Assembly: GCF_037975245.1 (NCBI RefSeq)
Contig: NC_092567.1
Location: 25,166,876 to 25,230,875 of the forward strand
Length of the DNA stretch: 64,000 bases
Direction: 5' to 3'
DNA from: Apostichopus japonicus
Taxonomy: Eukaryota > Echinodermata > Holothuroidea > Aspidochirotida > Stichopodidae
Every line of letters starts with the position of its first letter. Position 1 is the stretch's first letter. The notes beneath the pieces are model-generated. The model worked only from the letters and a program-made list of their open reading frames with translations, made no database searches and was not told the DNA's origin. Shown here in pieces: positions 1 through 11,600 of this stretch. The position numbers and the translations under genes are program-made.

Positions 1-549
1 ATAAACCTCTAGTAATATCTAGCTCAGTATTATGCTTGGGTTAAGATTCTGACGACCTTTGGACATGCATTTGGTATCTAGACCACCTAGATTTCTGAAC
101 TGCCGAGAGTAGGCTACTTGCATGGCTAGAACAGTAGTCTGGATTCACTACAAGTCTCCTGGAAATCATTGTTTGAGGTGTCGTAAATTGTTCACAGAAT
201 GAAATGTATGACCATAGATTATCTTATAGTTATGTAGGCCTATAATAGTGTACTTTATTCGAGTATTGAGCACTTGATGAAATCTCAACAAGGTCTCGAC
301 CATGTGTGAGCTTAAAAGTTAAGGTGTTTTCATGGTATTAACATACAATGTCAGTTTGAATGTGAAAGGGTGTTATAAACCTGTCTGTTTAAATGTAGAG
401 ATAGGTTCAGCATGAGAGGGTATACTCTCGTAGAAAAAAAGTTGGTTTGAAATGTTTCATCTGAACGGATAAATCTGATTATATTTGAAAAGATTTTCAT
501 ATGCCACACATTCAAAGGTCATTTCTATTGATCCCAAATAATGTGTAAA

Positions 550-832
550 AGTAAGTTAGCCTGACGTTTCGATCCTAGCAGGATCTTCTTCAAAGGCTAA
601 ATGACAAGTAACAGTAACAGAAGGGACAAAAACATGCACAGAATACAGACAGGTTAATGAGCATGGTGAACACAAAGATATAGATATAAGGGGATTAGTA
701 GACAAGGGATGGAGAGAAGAAAGAAAGAGACCAACAGGGGAAGAGGAGAGGTAGGAGATAAACAGTGGAGGGATCCTACACAGGCTCTCTAGTGGATAAG
801 CAGTTTGCTAACAGTTTTATTTTATTTTAATC
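550..832 (-). mobile_element. Penelope-type repeat with hammerhead-like motif (copy A)
   Basis: The segment begins with a hammerhead-like motif on the minus strand (557-599). It ends with the sequence around 'acacaggctctctagtgga', which also sits beside related motifs near 31.4 kb and 38.1 kb, so these belong to one dispersed family. In this copy helix I is UAGCCU/AGGCUA, helix II is GAUCC/GGAUC, then GAAAC and the GUC cleavage triplet. The core reads UUGAAGA instead of CUGANGA, so cleavage is doubtful. Hammerhead motifs of this compact type, with a palindromic helix III, are known from Penelope-like retroelements. The assignment rests on that motif, since no reverse transcriptase is visible. 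Confidence 0.5.
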
Positions 833-2674
833 CCAAATAATAGTGGAATGAATCTGTAATAAGTTTTCAAGGGTATCGTCAGGAGGGTTTTCAGTGTTCA
901 CATGCACTAGGAAGCATTACGTTGAGCAATTGTCTCATGCAGTGAAGCTGACAGTAAAACGTTTGTAGGAGTTTATGAAAGAGTGAACATTAATTAATTT
1001 CTTACATATTTGCTGGCAACACTGGTTTTACATTTGAAACAGATTTTGCAATTACTTTGGCATTTTTTCCCTTTTTTTAAAAATTTATTTTTTAAATTAT
1101 TTTTTTTAAAATTAACTGTCAACACTATATGACTTACAAATCCTTTAATCAAATTCCTTACATGATTTATATTTCAAATAATACAGACAGACAGTCTGGA
1201 TCTAATCTATTTAGCATGTCACGGCGAATTGCATGCATTTGAATTGCAGTGATAGTAACAAATATAATGGTTTAACAGTATTTTGTGTAAATAAACACCT
1301 TGTTATTTATAAGTGACATTATAATGAAATTTTATCAATTAATCAGGATAATTTAGTTTCGGCGATACTTAGAAAGTCTGGCCAATTTGATATAACTTTC
1401 TTCTCTACAAGAAATTTGTACATAGAAATTTTTAAAATGTGAATGAATGTACCCCAGCAAGGCTTACTAATTAGCACATGTGTCTGCACAATAATTGTTT
1501 AATTATTGAATGGTGCTATTGGTTGAACAGATGGTGAAGAATTTAGTAAGATGTGTTTGATTGTGTGATTAATAACAATCTTATTTTAGGTTGGTAAAGT
1601 TGCCAGTTATCAATAACACAATATCGCAATAATTGGTATGACAAGCCACGCCCCTAAATCCCCCAAAAAAGGATGAACCCAGCCGCAGAGATGATGGCAC
1701 AGATTAATATTAGTGTTAAGACACATATATGACTGTAGCATCTTTCGTCACAATTCTTTTTCCAGTCACCATTACAATAATATACAAATGAAACTATTAA
1801 ATTTTCAGTCATGAAAGCGTGATTATTATCTAATTATGGTTTAGGCTGGATTGGCAGATGATACATATCTGGCCGAAATTTGAATATAACAACAATATTC
1901 CATAGCACCATCATAGAGTAAATATATGCTAAACGTCACCTGCCAACTTTGAGCTGGTAAATACAAGTAACAAGACCACTCATGATGAAGAACCTGAAAT
2001 AACAGGATTAAACCACCATGAATCATGACATCATGTTTATTTATAGTCACAACCACCATGAATAATGACACCATATTTATTTATAGTCATAACCAAGGGA
2101 TTCGTGATGTGTGCTTATCATGGCATTTAATTCTTTGGTCTCAAGTACATCAATCACATAGTTGTAGATTTGAAGAATGTTTGCAGCAAACCTATAAGGC
2201 TTCTTCCGTTAGTTTGTAAATTACCATCATAAAAAGGCTCATTCATTAAGAAAATATAGATTTACATAGAAATATTTACTTTTTAATATAAATAATATTT
2301 AACTGAAAAGACATGATGAAATTAATGGAGCACTGTAATATTAAAAACAGATGCAAAAAACTTACCATTGTTTCATGTCATATTTTTTATGAGGGTGACA
2401 TGTAGGGATGCATGTGAAAATCCCTTGGAATCTAAAATATTTTACTGGCTTTGACATCTTAACAAAATTTATGTTAAATGATATTTTGCTTGAAAGAAAG
2501 AAACTGAAGAATTTTGAGTTTGGTTGCGTACGTTTTCAAAAACTTACAGGCCATTTTACTAGATATCTTTGACAAGTGAAGGTTAATCATTGATAAACAG
2601 ATGAATTCAATTCTCAACATTTTTGTAGTACACCCAAAAGCTACTTTAAGGTACTTGAAGTATGCCAACTGGGG

Positions 2675-2930
2675 CAAAACTCCCCACCACCTTCACTCTT
2701 AACCAAGGCAGAAGGTTATAGTTTACTTTGAGCAAAAAACTCCTCACCACCTTCACTCTAACCAAGGCAGAAGGTTATAGTTTACTTTGAGCAAAAAACT
2801 CCTCACCACCTTCACTCTAACCAAGGCAGAAGGTTATAGTTTACTTTGAGCAAAAAACTCCTCACCACCTTCACTCTAACCAAGGCAGAAGGTTATAGTT
2901 TACTTTGAGCAAAAAACTCCTGCAAAAGGT
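2675..2930. repeat. 59-bp minisatellite, four copies
   Basis: Four near-identical direct copies, each containing 'aaccaaggcagaaggttata' followed by a run of A and a CTCCTCACCACC segment. The spacing is 59 bp, 60 bp for the first. No coding potential is evident. Confidence 0.9.
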
Positions 2931-3549
2931 TACTCTCCTTAGCGCAAAATCCCCCCCACTAAAATGTTCGTTTGTCTGTCAACTTGTTATGACTTCTCTT
3001 GGTTATGTCAATGGATTAACACTTTTTGATTCAGTTTAATCCCCTTTGTTTTACCACAAATATTTACAAGATTTTAGGAGCATTGTAGCATGTTATCTGA
3101 CTGTAAGTCTCACCTAAGCAAAACAAACCCTTCATTGAGTTCTAAAGTCCATCTTTAATTACATTTCTTGTTTGTCATCGGTAAGGGTTTGTTGTGCTTT
3201 GGATATTTGTGTACAGAACTGAATAATAATAATACTAAAATACATTGCTTGTTCAATGGTGCTCATTTGCATTTCAAAGCTCAAAGTCAGAACTAAATTA
3301 TAATTGCACAGTTCAATGTTCTAGCAGGTGTCTAATCACAGAATACATTTATTTTATTTTGTGTTTGGATGCTCAACATTGTAACTATTGTGGAGATAAA
3401 CAGTAGGCAGCCTATCACCTGCAATGTTGTTATCTGCAATCAAACCTAAAAGAAAATGAAACTGTAATCTTGTGCAATAATCCAGGACTTAAGAAGGAAT
3501 GCTGTGGCCCCAGGGATGCTGAAGCTGACTCCCTCACCCCCCCCCCAAT

Positions 3550-3598
3550 AAAAAAAATATATATATATATATACATATAAATATATATATATATATAG
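3550..3598. repeat. TA microsatellite
   Basis: Interrupted (TA)n tract preceded by a C-run and an A-run. It abuts the 3' side of the minus-strand SINE/hammerhead unit and may be its degenerate tail. Similar TA tracts lie at 3898-3922 and 4553-4618, flanking the Penelope fragment. Confidence 0.9.
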
Positions 3599-3634
3599 TA
3601 AATAAATAAAGAATAACACACCAGCAAAATTCCA

Positions 3635-3676
3635 CTTCACGACCGGTTTCGTCCTTTTGGGACTCATCAGGCGAAG
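3635..3676 (-). ncRNA. Hammerhead ribozyme motif, type I topology (copy B)
   Basis: Every invariant core position is present: CUGAUGA (3670-3664), GAAA (3650-3647) and the cleavage triplet GUC (3643-3641). Helix I has 6 pairs including one G-U. Helix II has 4 pairs closed by CAAAA. Helix III is reduced to the palindrome ACCGGU, so efficient cleavage would probably need a dimer or a tandem transcript, as reported for other minimal-helix-III hammerheads. Predicted cleavage falls between 3641 and 3640 on the minus strand. Confidence 0.75.
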
Positions 3677-3745
3677 GTAGGAATCGAACCCCGGATCTTC
3701 GTGTCACAAACCGAAGTCCGTACCACTCGACCACAGTGATTCCAC
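3635..3745 (-). mobile_element. tRNA-derived SINE carrying a hammerhead ribozyme motif
   Basis: Read on the minus strand, a tRNA-like head has an A box TGGTCGAGTGG (3733-3723) and a perfect B box GGTTCGATTCC (3690-3680), the internal RNA polymerase III promoter. It runs straight into a complete hammerhead fold (3676-3635): helix I CUUCGC/GUGAAG, core CUGAUGA, helix II GUCC/GGAC with loop CAAAA, then GAAA, palindromic ACCGGU and GUC. A SINE-like repeat with an active hammerhead is known from schistosomes (Sm-alpha), so this looks like a comparable non-autonomous element. Self-cleavage is inferred from sequence only. Confidence 0.75.
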
Positions 3746-4085
3746 TGGTGTGTTAATGCGTATAAATTGGCTTTGTATAACTGTCATTGAGGGTGTATTA
3801 CCCAAGTGTTATGTTTGTACAGAGTTCACCCCTGGCGCTTTGATTCTGACAATATTACACAGAATAACCACTCTTTATAGGCAAGCCAAGCCGTAAAAAT
3901 ATATATATATATATATATATATTTATGATGAAATGTTCCACGTGTTAGATAGAAATGATAGTAGAAAAGATAAGGACAACTTGTAATGCCTTTAAATCCA
4001 ACATAATATTAAGAACAGATACAACTACACGCTACACACACTGGATGTTTGTACATCCAGGCCCATACAACTGTGACACTCCTTT

Positions 4086-4322
4086 GTGATATATCTTATC
4101 ACAAGTGTTCTCTGTACTGACATACAGTATATTGGCCAAACCTCCACTCCTTTTCGTATACGGCTTAGTAATCACAAAAGCACAATCAGACTCAACAAAA
4201 CCAGTTTTCCAGTTGCTGAACATTTTAATCTTCCACAACACAAAATCGACTGTCTAAAGTTTGCCAAAATCCTGGGTATTCTGTCTGACCATAATAAGAG
4301 AAGCTTGAAGAAGTCGAATTGA
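4086..4322 (+). pseudogene. GIY-YIG endonuclease domain remnant (Penelope-like C-terminus)
   Basis: The translation contains IQYIGQTSTPFRIRLSNHKS followed by PVAEHFNLPQH. The YIGQT block, the RxxxHKS region and the EHFNLPxH block are the usual C-terminal pattern of Penelope-type retroelement endonucleases. The stretch is only about 78 codons, starts inside the domain without a proper gene start, and stops soon after the EHFNLP block, so it is a dead fragment. Confidence 0.75.
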
Positions 4323-4443
4323 TCCTTAAAGTGTGTTCACACTGTCATGACTCAGTACGGATAGGCTATTCTTTCTGGGTTCAAGCACTTTGAGCAGTCT
4401 GGGGGGTTACGGTAGACTGACGTGATTGCAATCACTCTTTTCT

Positions 4444-4479
4444 CACCTGATGAAGGACCACGGTGTCCGAAAATTTGTG
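4444..4479 (+). ncRNA. Hammerhead-like motif in Penelope-like terminal repeat (copy C)
   Basis: CAC, then core CUGAUGA (4447-4453), helix II GGAC/GUCC (4455-4458 with 4465-4468), GAAA (4469-4472), an A/U palindrome in place of helix III, and GUG able to pair with CAC as a short helix I. The core is consensus but helices I and III are weak, so activity is uncertain. Confidence 0.55.
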
Positions 4480-4558
4480 TAGCGTGTAGTGATATCTATT
4501 CTTAATATTATGTTGGATTTATAGGCATTACATGTTGTCCTTATCTTTTCTACTATAT

Positions 4559-4614
<56 letters not shown>

Positions 4615-5285
4615 ATATTGTACATCAATTGTACATATATAAATTATACATGAAACAGTGCATCTAGGGGTGAATAAGGGGAGGAGCTGGATGTAAACAT
4701 GCTTACGTGACACACCTCTATCTGCACCCTTCACATGCCCTTATCCATTATCAATGTCTATGCATCCTATAAATGCTATCAGCGTTTCCATCTCTCCACT
4801 CCTCACATCCCCCAAATGTACCCCTGACATCAATGCATCCCTTGCTTGATGCCTTCATCTCTAACCCTAAGAGGCCAAATCTTGACCAGTCTTAGAATAA
4901 AACATCTGAATGCCCTTCCCTTAGATCAGTGTGTGTTAACATGTCACCATTCACACCTGTTAGCAATTGAAAAGAAGACTTTGCCCCAGTTGTGAATTAA
5001 ATGGTAAAATGTTTTGTTTGTTCCTAATGCTTTGCACCTTACACTCCAGGATAAGATATGCCACCTGATAGCAATCCCTCTGAAATCCTCATTCCAACAG
5101 AGCAATGCACCCTCTATGCCTATTCAAGCTCCTATCTACCTATTTGTCCAAACCCTCCTTCCTTACCTTAGTTGGCCCTCTCGAGAATTTCTCATCTTCA
5201 TTTGTTAGCTGGGAAGAAGATTGTTCCTCCTGCTTCTTTCTGAAAGTACAAAAGATTGATAGATTTGACCTCAGCAAGGACAATT

Positions 5286-5412
5286 GTGATTATATCATGG
5301 TACTCATTAATGTGTACTCACTCTGGGTTATATCATGGAACTCATTAATGTGCACTCTAGGTTATATCATGGTACTCATTCATGTGTACTCATTCATTTG
5401 CACTCACTCTGA
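5286..5412. repeat. Short tandem repeat, about four copies near 38 bp
   Basis: Imperfect direct copies contain 'ttatatcatggtactcatt' followed by AATGTGTACTCACTC. They lie about 150 bp beyond the last visible KIAA1549 donor. Confidence 0.6.
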
Positions 5413-5566
5413 AACTCTCACATTTAAATTTGCAAGTGAGTTGAACATCCTGTATAAGTAATCAATTTTAAACAAAAAACAATAAAAGTATGTAAGAGCT
5501 TTAAAAGTTGGAAACAATTTAGTGAAAAATGAAACAATTTAGTGAAAAATATAATAGATTCTGTAC

Positions 5567-5691
5567 CTTTTCTTCCTTGGCTTACTACGATTGCCAGGTT
5601 CCAGAATTTTACTTATTTCTCGCTGTGCTTTCTTATACTCAGAGTTGCTTCGTGAAGATGGTTGCAAGTGAGGGAGGTTTCTCATAGTGGC
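5567..5691 (-). CDS. KIAA1549: KIAA1549 cytoplasmic exon with conserved helix motif
   Basis: 41 codons plus two bases. It enters in phase 0 after TTTAG and leaves at AAAAG|GTACAG. It contains NSEYKKAQREISKILEPG followed by basic RSKPRKK, which parallels the YRRAQ..ILDP block of vertebrate KIAA1549 proteins. This is the main evidence that the family call extends through the cytoplasmic tail. No following exon was found to the left. Confidence 0.8.
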
Positions 5692-8600
5692 CTAAACATA
5701 GGAAAATATATAGAAACAGGTACAAGATTTGATTAATTCATTAAACAAAGCACTAATGGACACATCAAGCATTCTCTTTTGGGTGTAAAACCCAATCAAA
5801 AGTATCATAATAAACTTTGTCAGAGCCAGATAAAATATTAGATTAACTCATAAAACAAACCACTAATGGACAATGCAGGCATTCTTCTTGGGTTAAAAAC
5901 CCAATCAAAAGTATCATAATAAACTTTGTCAGAGCCAGGTTTAATTTTACATGTGGTGTAAATAGCTACTTTATAGCTGGCTGTAGATGATTAAATCCCA
6001 TTAGGCTTGTTTACATACAAATCAAATGTAATTATCACTAATGACTAAATTTGAAAGGAAGTAGTTCCAATGACATAAAAACTAATACCTACAGATGTAA
6101 CAGGTCTTCACATTCAGTAATTACAGTAAAAGACACAATTTCTCTCATTCTTTCAGAAAGGTTGGTTTCCATGTATAACTATAGATTAAAACACACAAAA
6201 GGACATGCGAGTGGCCTACAATGTTCCTTTCAGCTGTTTGAATTTGATACATACGACCTCTTGGTGGATGCACGTATGTCCTGAATCTCTCATAACAGAA
6301 ATGACTTGATTTAAAGCCAAACCCAAACAATCATCATTCGATATTTACAGAAACCTACAGACCTCTACATAGTTTGTAACTCTCTTTACACAGTCGGTAT
6401 ATATTGTACTGGTTTCAGTATTACTCTCTTTACACAGTCGGTATATATTGTACTGGTTTCAGTATTACTCTCTTTACACAGTCGGTATATATTGTACTGG
6501 TTTCAGTATTACTCTCTTTACACAGTCGGTATATATTGTACTGGTTTCAGTATTACTCTCTTTACACAGTCGGTATATATTGTACTGGTTTCAGTATTAC
6601 TCTCTTTACACAGTCGGTATATATTGTACTGCTTTCAGTACGGTATATAATTGAACAGATCTTACGGGTATATAAATGAACAGATCTTACGAATATATAA
6701 CTTTATCGCTGTGCAAACAAATTACATTTAATATAATCTTTTCCAGTTTCATATTAACTGTATAATATGTTTTTTATTGTGTACATTCAGTAAGTATTTA
6801 GTAATTATTAAAAAAAGCGACTCTAAAATTGATTTAAAAAAACACGACCAGCTCCATTTTTTTACCTCTGAATCAGAAACGTTACGATTGTGGTTTGGTT
6901 TATCTAAGAGCTCATTTTGGGATGATGACACTGGTGGTTCAGTAACTGATGGCTCCAGTCCTCTATTGGTCTTTGGTATTGTTTTTGGCAGCTGAAAGGA
7001 CTCCAAGTTAAAGTTATTGTCACCATCTGGATAAACTCTGCAAAGAAAACAAACCAGAACAAAGGTTACTAGCTGTTGTATACCTGTTATCTAAATGCCA
7101 TTTTGCTATGTTTATATCTATTACTAAAGAATTGGAAAACAAATTGAAGAACAAAGCCATATCTAGGAAACTTGGAGACTACTAGAGTTAATAAAATTTG
7201 AAAAGTTTAAAAATGTTTTTACAACTATCACATAAAGACCTTCTACATCTAGCTAGTAATTTTCAAATTGAATGTGTGTTTGTTCAAGAAATCACAGGCT
7301 TCACTAAAAGATATGCAATTTCATTTTATGACAGTAGCCTTTATGTGCCTCATATTACAGGATATTATCAAACGATACAATGCTTGCCAAGATAACAAAA
7401 TGTTCCATTACTTATATATGAAAAGTTAAAAAACTGCTGTTCTACGCCGCAGAAATAAGTTATGAACAGGAGAGATGTTTCTATCTATACATCAGTAACC
7501 AATAACGTTCCGAGGTTGAGTTAAGGTTGTGCTAAAGTACTTAAAAAGGTGTTGAGGTCATGAAAAAGATTATGGCAGGCCATCTGTGTGATATTACTGT
7601 GAATCAACATATACCAGGGTTGTCCAACCTACGGCCCGCGGGCCACAGTCCGACCCGCCGCAGGGTTGCGTCCGGCCCGCCAGAGATGCTCTACTGTGCG
7701 AAATTTTAGTGAGCAGATTTATTGATTTATGTAATCAGTCTTTCGAACCTTCTGGGTCCAAAAAACTGCATACAGGTCAGTTTGTGTGACACTCTCTCAG
7801 TGGAGGGGGAGGGGCGGCTGAACTTTATTCATCTGTTTTATCAGGAAGGAAAATAAATCAGTGCGCTCTGCGCGCAGTGCTCACATTTTGTTGCCTTGGG
7901 CTTCGGGCAAAAAATCGAAAATCGAGCGTAGGGTTCATGCGGCCCCCTCCTTCATCATAATCATTCCATGTGGCCCCCCTCTGCAAAAGGTTGGACAACC
8001 CTGACATATACCAATCTAAATCGGAATATGTAAATTTACATCAACCAGCATAAATCAAAAAATTCCAATTTAATACACTGATGGTCAATTTCAATCAACA
8101 TCTACTAAGTTGCTAAGATACTTGAACCAGTTTAAATTGGTGTAAGTCAATTTAAATTGGTATATGTCGAATTAAATTGGTATATGTCAATTTAAATTGG
8201 TAAATGTCAATTTAAATTGGTGTATGTCAATTAAAATTGGTATTTGTCAATTAAAATTGGTGTAAGTCAATTTAATGAAACACTGCTATTCATTTTAAGG
8301 TACAATATACTACTGTGATGATCGGCAGGATGTCATAGAATGGAATGTTCCTACCAATATAAGGCTCTCTCTAGTGTTATATATTAAATATCACTTTATC
8401 TCCTCACCTTGGGGTGGGGTCTACCTCAATTAAGTCACCTCCAAGGTTAATCTCTGTCCCCAAGGCAACGTCATCATCACTAGGCTGTTCTTTGAAGTCC
8501 CTGGGAGTCAGGTTTGATGGATATGGCTTATATGGAAACTGACAACAAATATAAAATAAATTCTTTCAGGAACTTTCAAAACTTAGGTCAATATCTAGTA

Positions 8601-11600
8601 ATGACTCAAATCTTAACCGTTCAACTTGTGGTCCAAGATATTACTGCCTTAACAATTTAAACTTTCACGTTAACTAACAGCTCTTTCTAAATGTGAAATA
8701 GTTTAATATCCAAACTAGGGAAACACATTTCAAGGATTTGTCCAGAATTACAAATGGTTCTTGTTGGGCAGGGGAGGGGGGAGGGGGGAAGCAAGATAGT
8801 TAGTAATTCTGGTCCCTTTAGTTGCTTTACAATGTTACTGCTGCAGATATGGAGGAGGAGGTTGTTTTTTGTTTTGTCATAAGAAATGAAACTATGTCAC
8901 CTTCTCCACTATAGCAAATATTTTACAAAAAAAGGCAGCAATAATTTGTTACCTTCTGTTTAAATTCCAGCATTCTGAATGTATCTGGTGCCATGGTTCG
9001 TTCATTTTCTTTCTTCTTAGGGCCACACATGACACAAAACATACAGCAGCAACACATACAAGAGGAGAGAATGACCAACGGGATGAAGATGGAGAGTAGA
9101 ATGACTAGATTGGAATCTGCTGCTGGTGAAGCTGTAGTTGGCACGGCATCATAAGCTAAGTGTAAGATTGATGTAACATTAATGAAAAGTACAACATTTT
9201 AATTAATTCAAACACACATCATCGTAGCATAATGTTATCCTAGGATACCAAGATATGTGTTTGTTTACTGTTAGGGAATGATGACATCCACAAAATTTCT
9301 TCCAAGAAATATGTGAAATGTAAATTTGTAAGTCAATTTTGAATGACAATTTCAATATTTATTAATGCAAACATCAACCGAAAACCAGCGATATATTAAA
9401 GACAAAAGCATGTTCCACTGCTTTCATAGGCACGTGACACACTTTATACAATCATTTGGCTTTTAACCCAAACAAACTAAACAAGGTTTACACTTGTAAT
9501 CATGAGAATGCCAACTGATTATATTTCTTGTGATAAGTAGTTTATAGTGAACAAATTCTTAGACACTACGAACTTGATTAACTAGTACAATGACACCCAT
9601 CAGGACCCGTGAGTTCTTGTGCTTTATCACAACGTTACAAAGAGTAAATACAATAATAAGTACAATAATAGATAAAAAAATAATAGAAAGTGAACAGAAA
9701 CCCTTGAGAGCTTAACAACTGGAATACTCTCAAATACAAACACAAAATACAAAAAAAAAAAAAAATAGAAAGAAAAGAACAAACCTCCACACTGATCAAA
9801 CAAGAGATACTTAAGCAAAATCCCATCCCCTGTCCAAGCTCCTCAAACACACAGAGACACATACACAATGGGTATGATTTAAAGAACGTAATGCTTTTGT
9901 AAAAGATTCCTGCATGAAGACTCATAAGTGGCAACTTATACTAGTATTCTCCATTCTTTTTATCAGCATGGGTTCCCCCCCCCCATACACAACAGTAATA
10001 AACTTGGGCTCATGGTATTTAGCTGGCTTATGATAATAATTATTATGCTCAGACAGAGTCCTACGATACTCACAACTGACTGGAGTAAGAACTACAACAC
10101 CCAAAAGGAGTGAGGGTTCCCCCACCCCCCCCCCCTCCACACACAACAGCAATAAACTTGGGCTCATGGTATTTAGCTGGCTTATGATAATTATTATTAT
10201 GCTCAGACAGAGTCCTACGATACTCACAACTGACTGGAGTAAGAACTACAACACCCAAAAGGAGTGTGAGTTCTTGCACCGATAGCTCACTAAATGTAGT
10301 GGCACATGTCACAGCTGGAATGTTAACTCCCCCAGACATGATGTAGAACACTAACTCTGAGCTGCTGGCTATCTCAACATTTCTAGACAAGTCTATAATC
10401 TAAGGATGAAGAACATGGATATGAAAAAAAGTCAAGATTTAATCGCAAGAAGAATTTTGAATCAGAGATACTTTACTTTCTTAAATACTTGGAATACATT
10501 GTCAGTGGAAGCATGATGTCATCAGGGAATAATTTAATGGTCATTTTCAGATTCCATTTCTCTTAAGAAAACATAAAATACTGGGGTTTGTTGCATAATA
10601 ATGGATATATATACAGTAAGACTTAGCATAATTTGTTTATTGCAAATTGGCTATTTTCAACATTATCCAACAATCCACATGTTTGTAAGAATATCAGTTT
10701 CCTCTGTATATAATGATTTGTACATGATAAAGAGAAACAATTCAATTGCCATGATTAGATCACAAAGTGTACTATGAATGTCAGATCATGCATTCACAAC
10801 TAATGGAGTGTTAGCTCAGTGGTTAACGCTGGTGCCATTCAATCACAAGGTCCCTGATTCGAGTCACTCCCAGATTAATGTATGTCGTCCAGTTACAGAG
10901 ATGTTGACAATTAACAATTCATAATCATGGACGTTAAATATGAATGTAAGAGACTGACTTCGGTCAGCTTGCGGCTTTGATAAGCCGATGATGGCTTCTA
11001 CACGAGTTCCTGCTTGCAGGAGGATCTAAAATACAAACACATACATACATATTACCAAACTTGAAGTATCACCAAATTCGAAAAATTCATACCTTCATGA
11101 AAAAATTGCTATATGACTATGTGGTTTGACTTGTAGATTCAACATATTTCCAGTAAAATTTGTTAAGCAATCAAATTTAGTCACCATAATATCCCTTTCA
11201 GCCAAGTTAACTTATCTACCTGTGCTGTATGTCCATCTATAGTGCTTGCTCTCTTCCTCCTCCTCCTCTTTCTCCTCCTACTTAGCAAGATGTCTTCCTC
11301 AGGATTCAGATTCTGTAGAAGTTGTTTAACCTCTGCATCTTTCTCAACTTCAATTTCTTTTCCTTTGCTATAACTTAACGCCAGGCTAAGTTCCAACTCT
11401 TTCAGGAAACCTCCATCTTGAATGTCCATGTCCAAAGGAGTTGATAGCTCTTTATAAAGAAAAGCACCCATATTCTGAGATTCTACATTGTGTGTGTATT
11501 GTTAATGTGAGAAATAGTGAATACAACCATCCCAAGGTGTGACTTGTAAATAACACCCCTACCTAATTTTCTTTTGAATACATGGTTGGATAAGTGTAGA

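Larger units (their letters stand above)
3959..4553 (+). mobile_element. Penelope-like element fragment flanked by inverted repeats
   Basis: A central piece codes for the end of a GIY-YIG nuclease-like domain (4086-4322). It is flanked by inverted copies: the left arm at about 3959-4040 is the reverse complement of the right arm at about 4478-4553, with only a few mismatches over 60 to 75 bp. The right arm carries a hammerhead-like motif (4444-4479). A GIY-YIG endonuclease together with hammerhead motifs in terminal repeats is the signature of Penelope-like elements. The reverse transcriptase is missing, so this is a severely 5'-truncated copy. Confidence 0.75.
1..5566. other. Repeat-rich non-coding stretch left of the last visible KIAA1549 exon
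   Basis: I see no conserved exon here on either strand. The last visible KIAA1549 exon ends at a good donor (5567), so this is most likely intron or 3' flank of that gene, with the remaining C-terminal exons off the window. It holds a Penelope-type repeat with a hammerhead-like motif (about 550-830), a two-copy 41-bp duplication (about 2010-2095), a 59-bp minisatellite (2675-2930), a SINE with a hammerhead motif (3635-3745), a Penelope fragment (3959-4553), TA microsatellites and a four-copy repeat near 38 bp (5286-5412). The first 500 bases and 840-2000 show nothing recognisable. Confidence 0.6.

Noticed and set aside
4443-4734. Tyr/Ile-rich small proteins
   Set aside because: Translations of (TA)n microsatellite.
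1-5566. Terminal exons of KIAA1549
   Set aside because: Minus-strand frames at 1841-2074, 2474-2677 and 3430-3734 show no resemblance to the conserved C-terminal blocks; the gene most likely continues beyond the window.
6404-6679. Repetitive 91-codon frame (FSITLFTQSVYIV repeats)
   Set aside because: It follows from a 44-bp intronic tandem repeat rotating through all three frames.
9922-10390. Frames of about 100 residues with LLLGVVVLTPVSCEYRRT as separate genes
   Set aside because: They are a KIAA1549 exon and its intronic 154-bp duplicate read past the donor.
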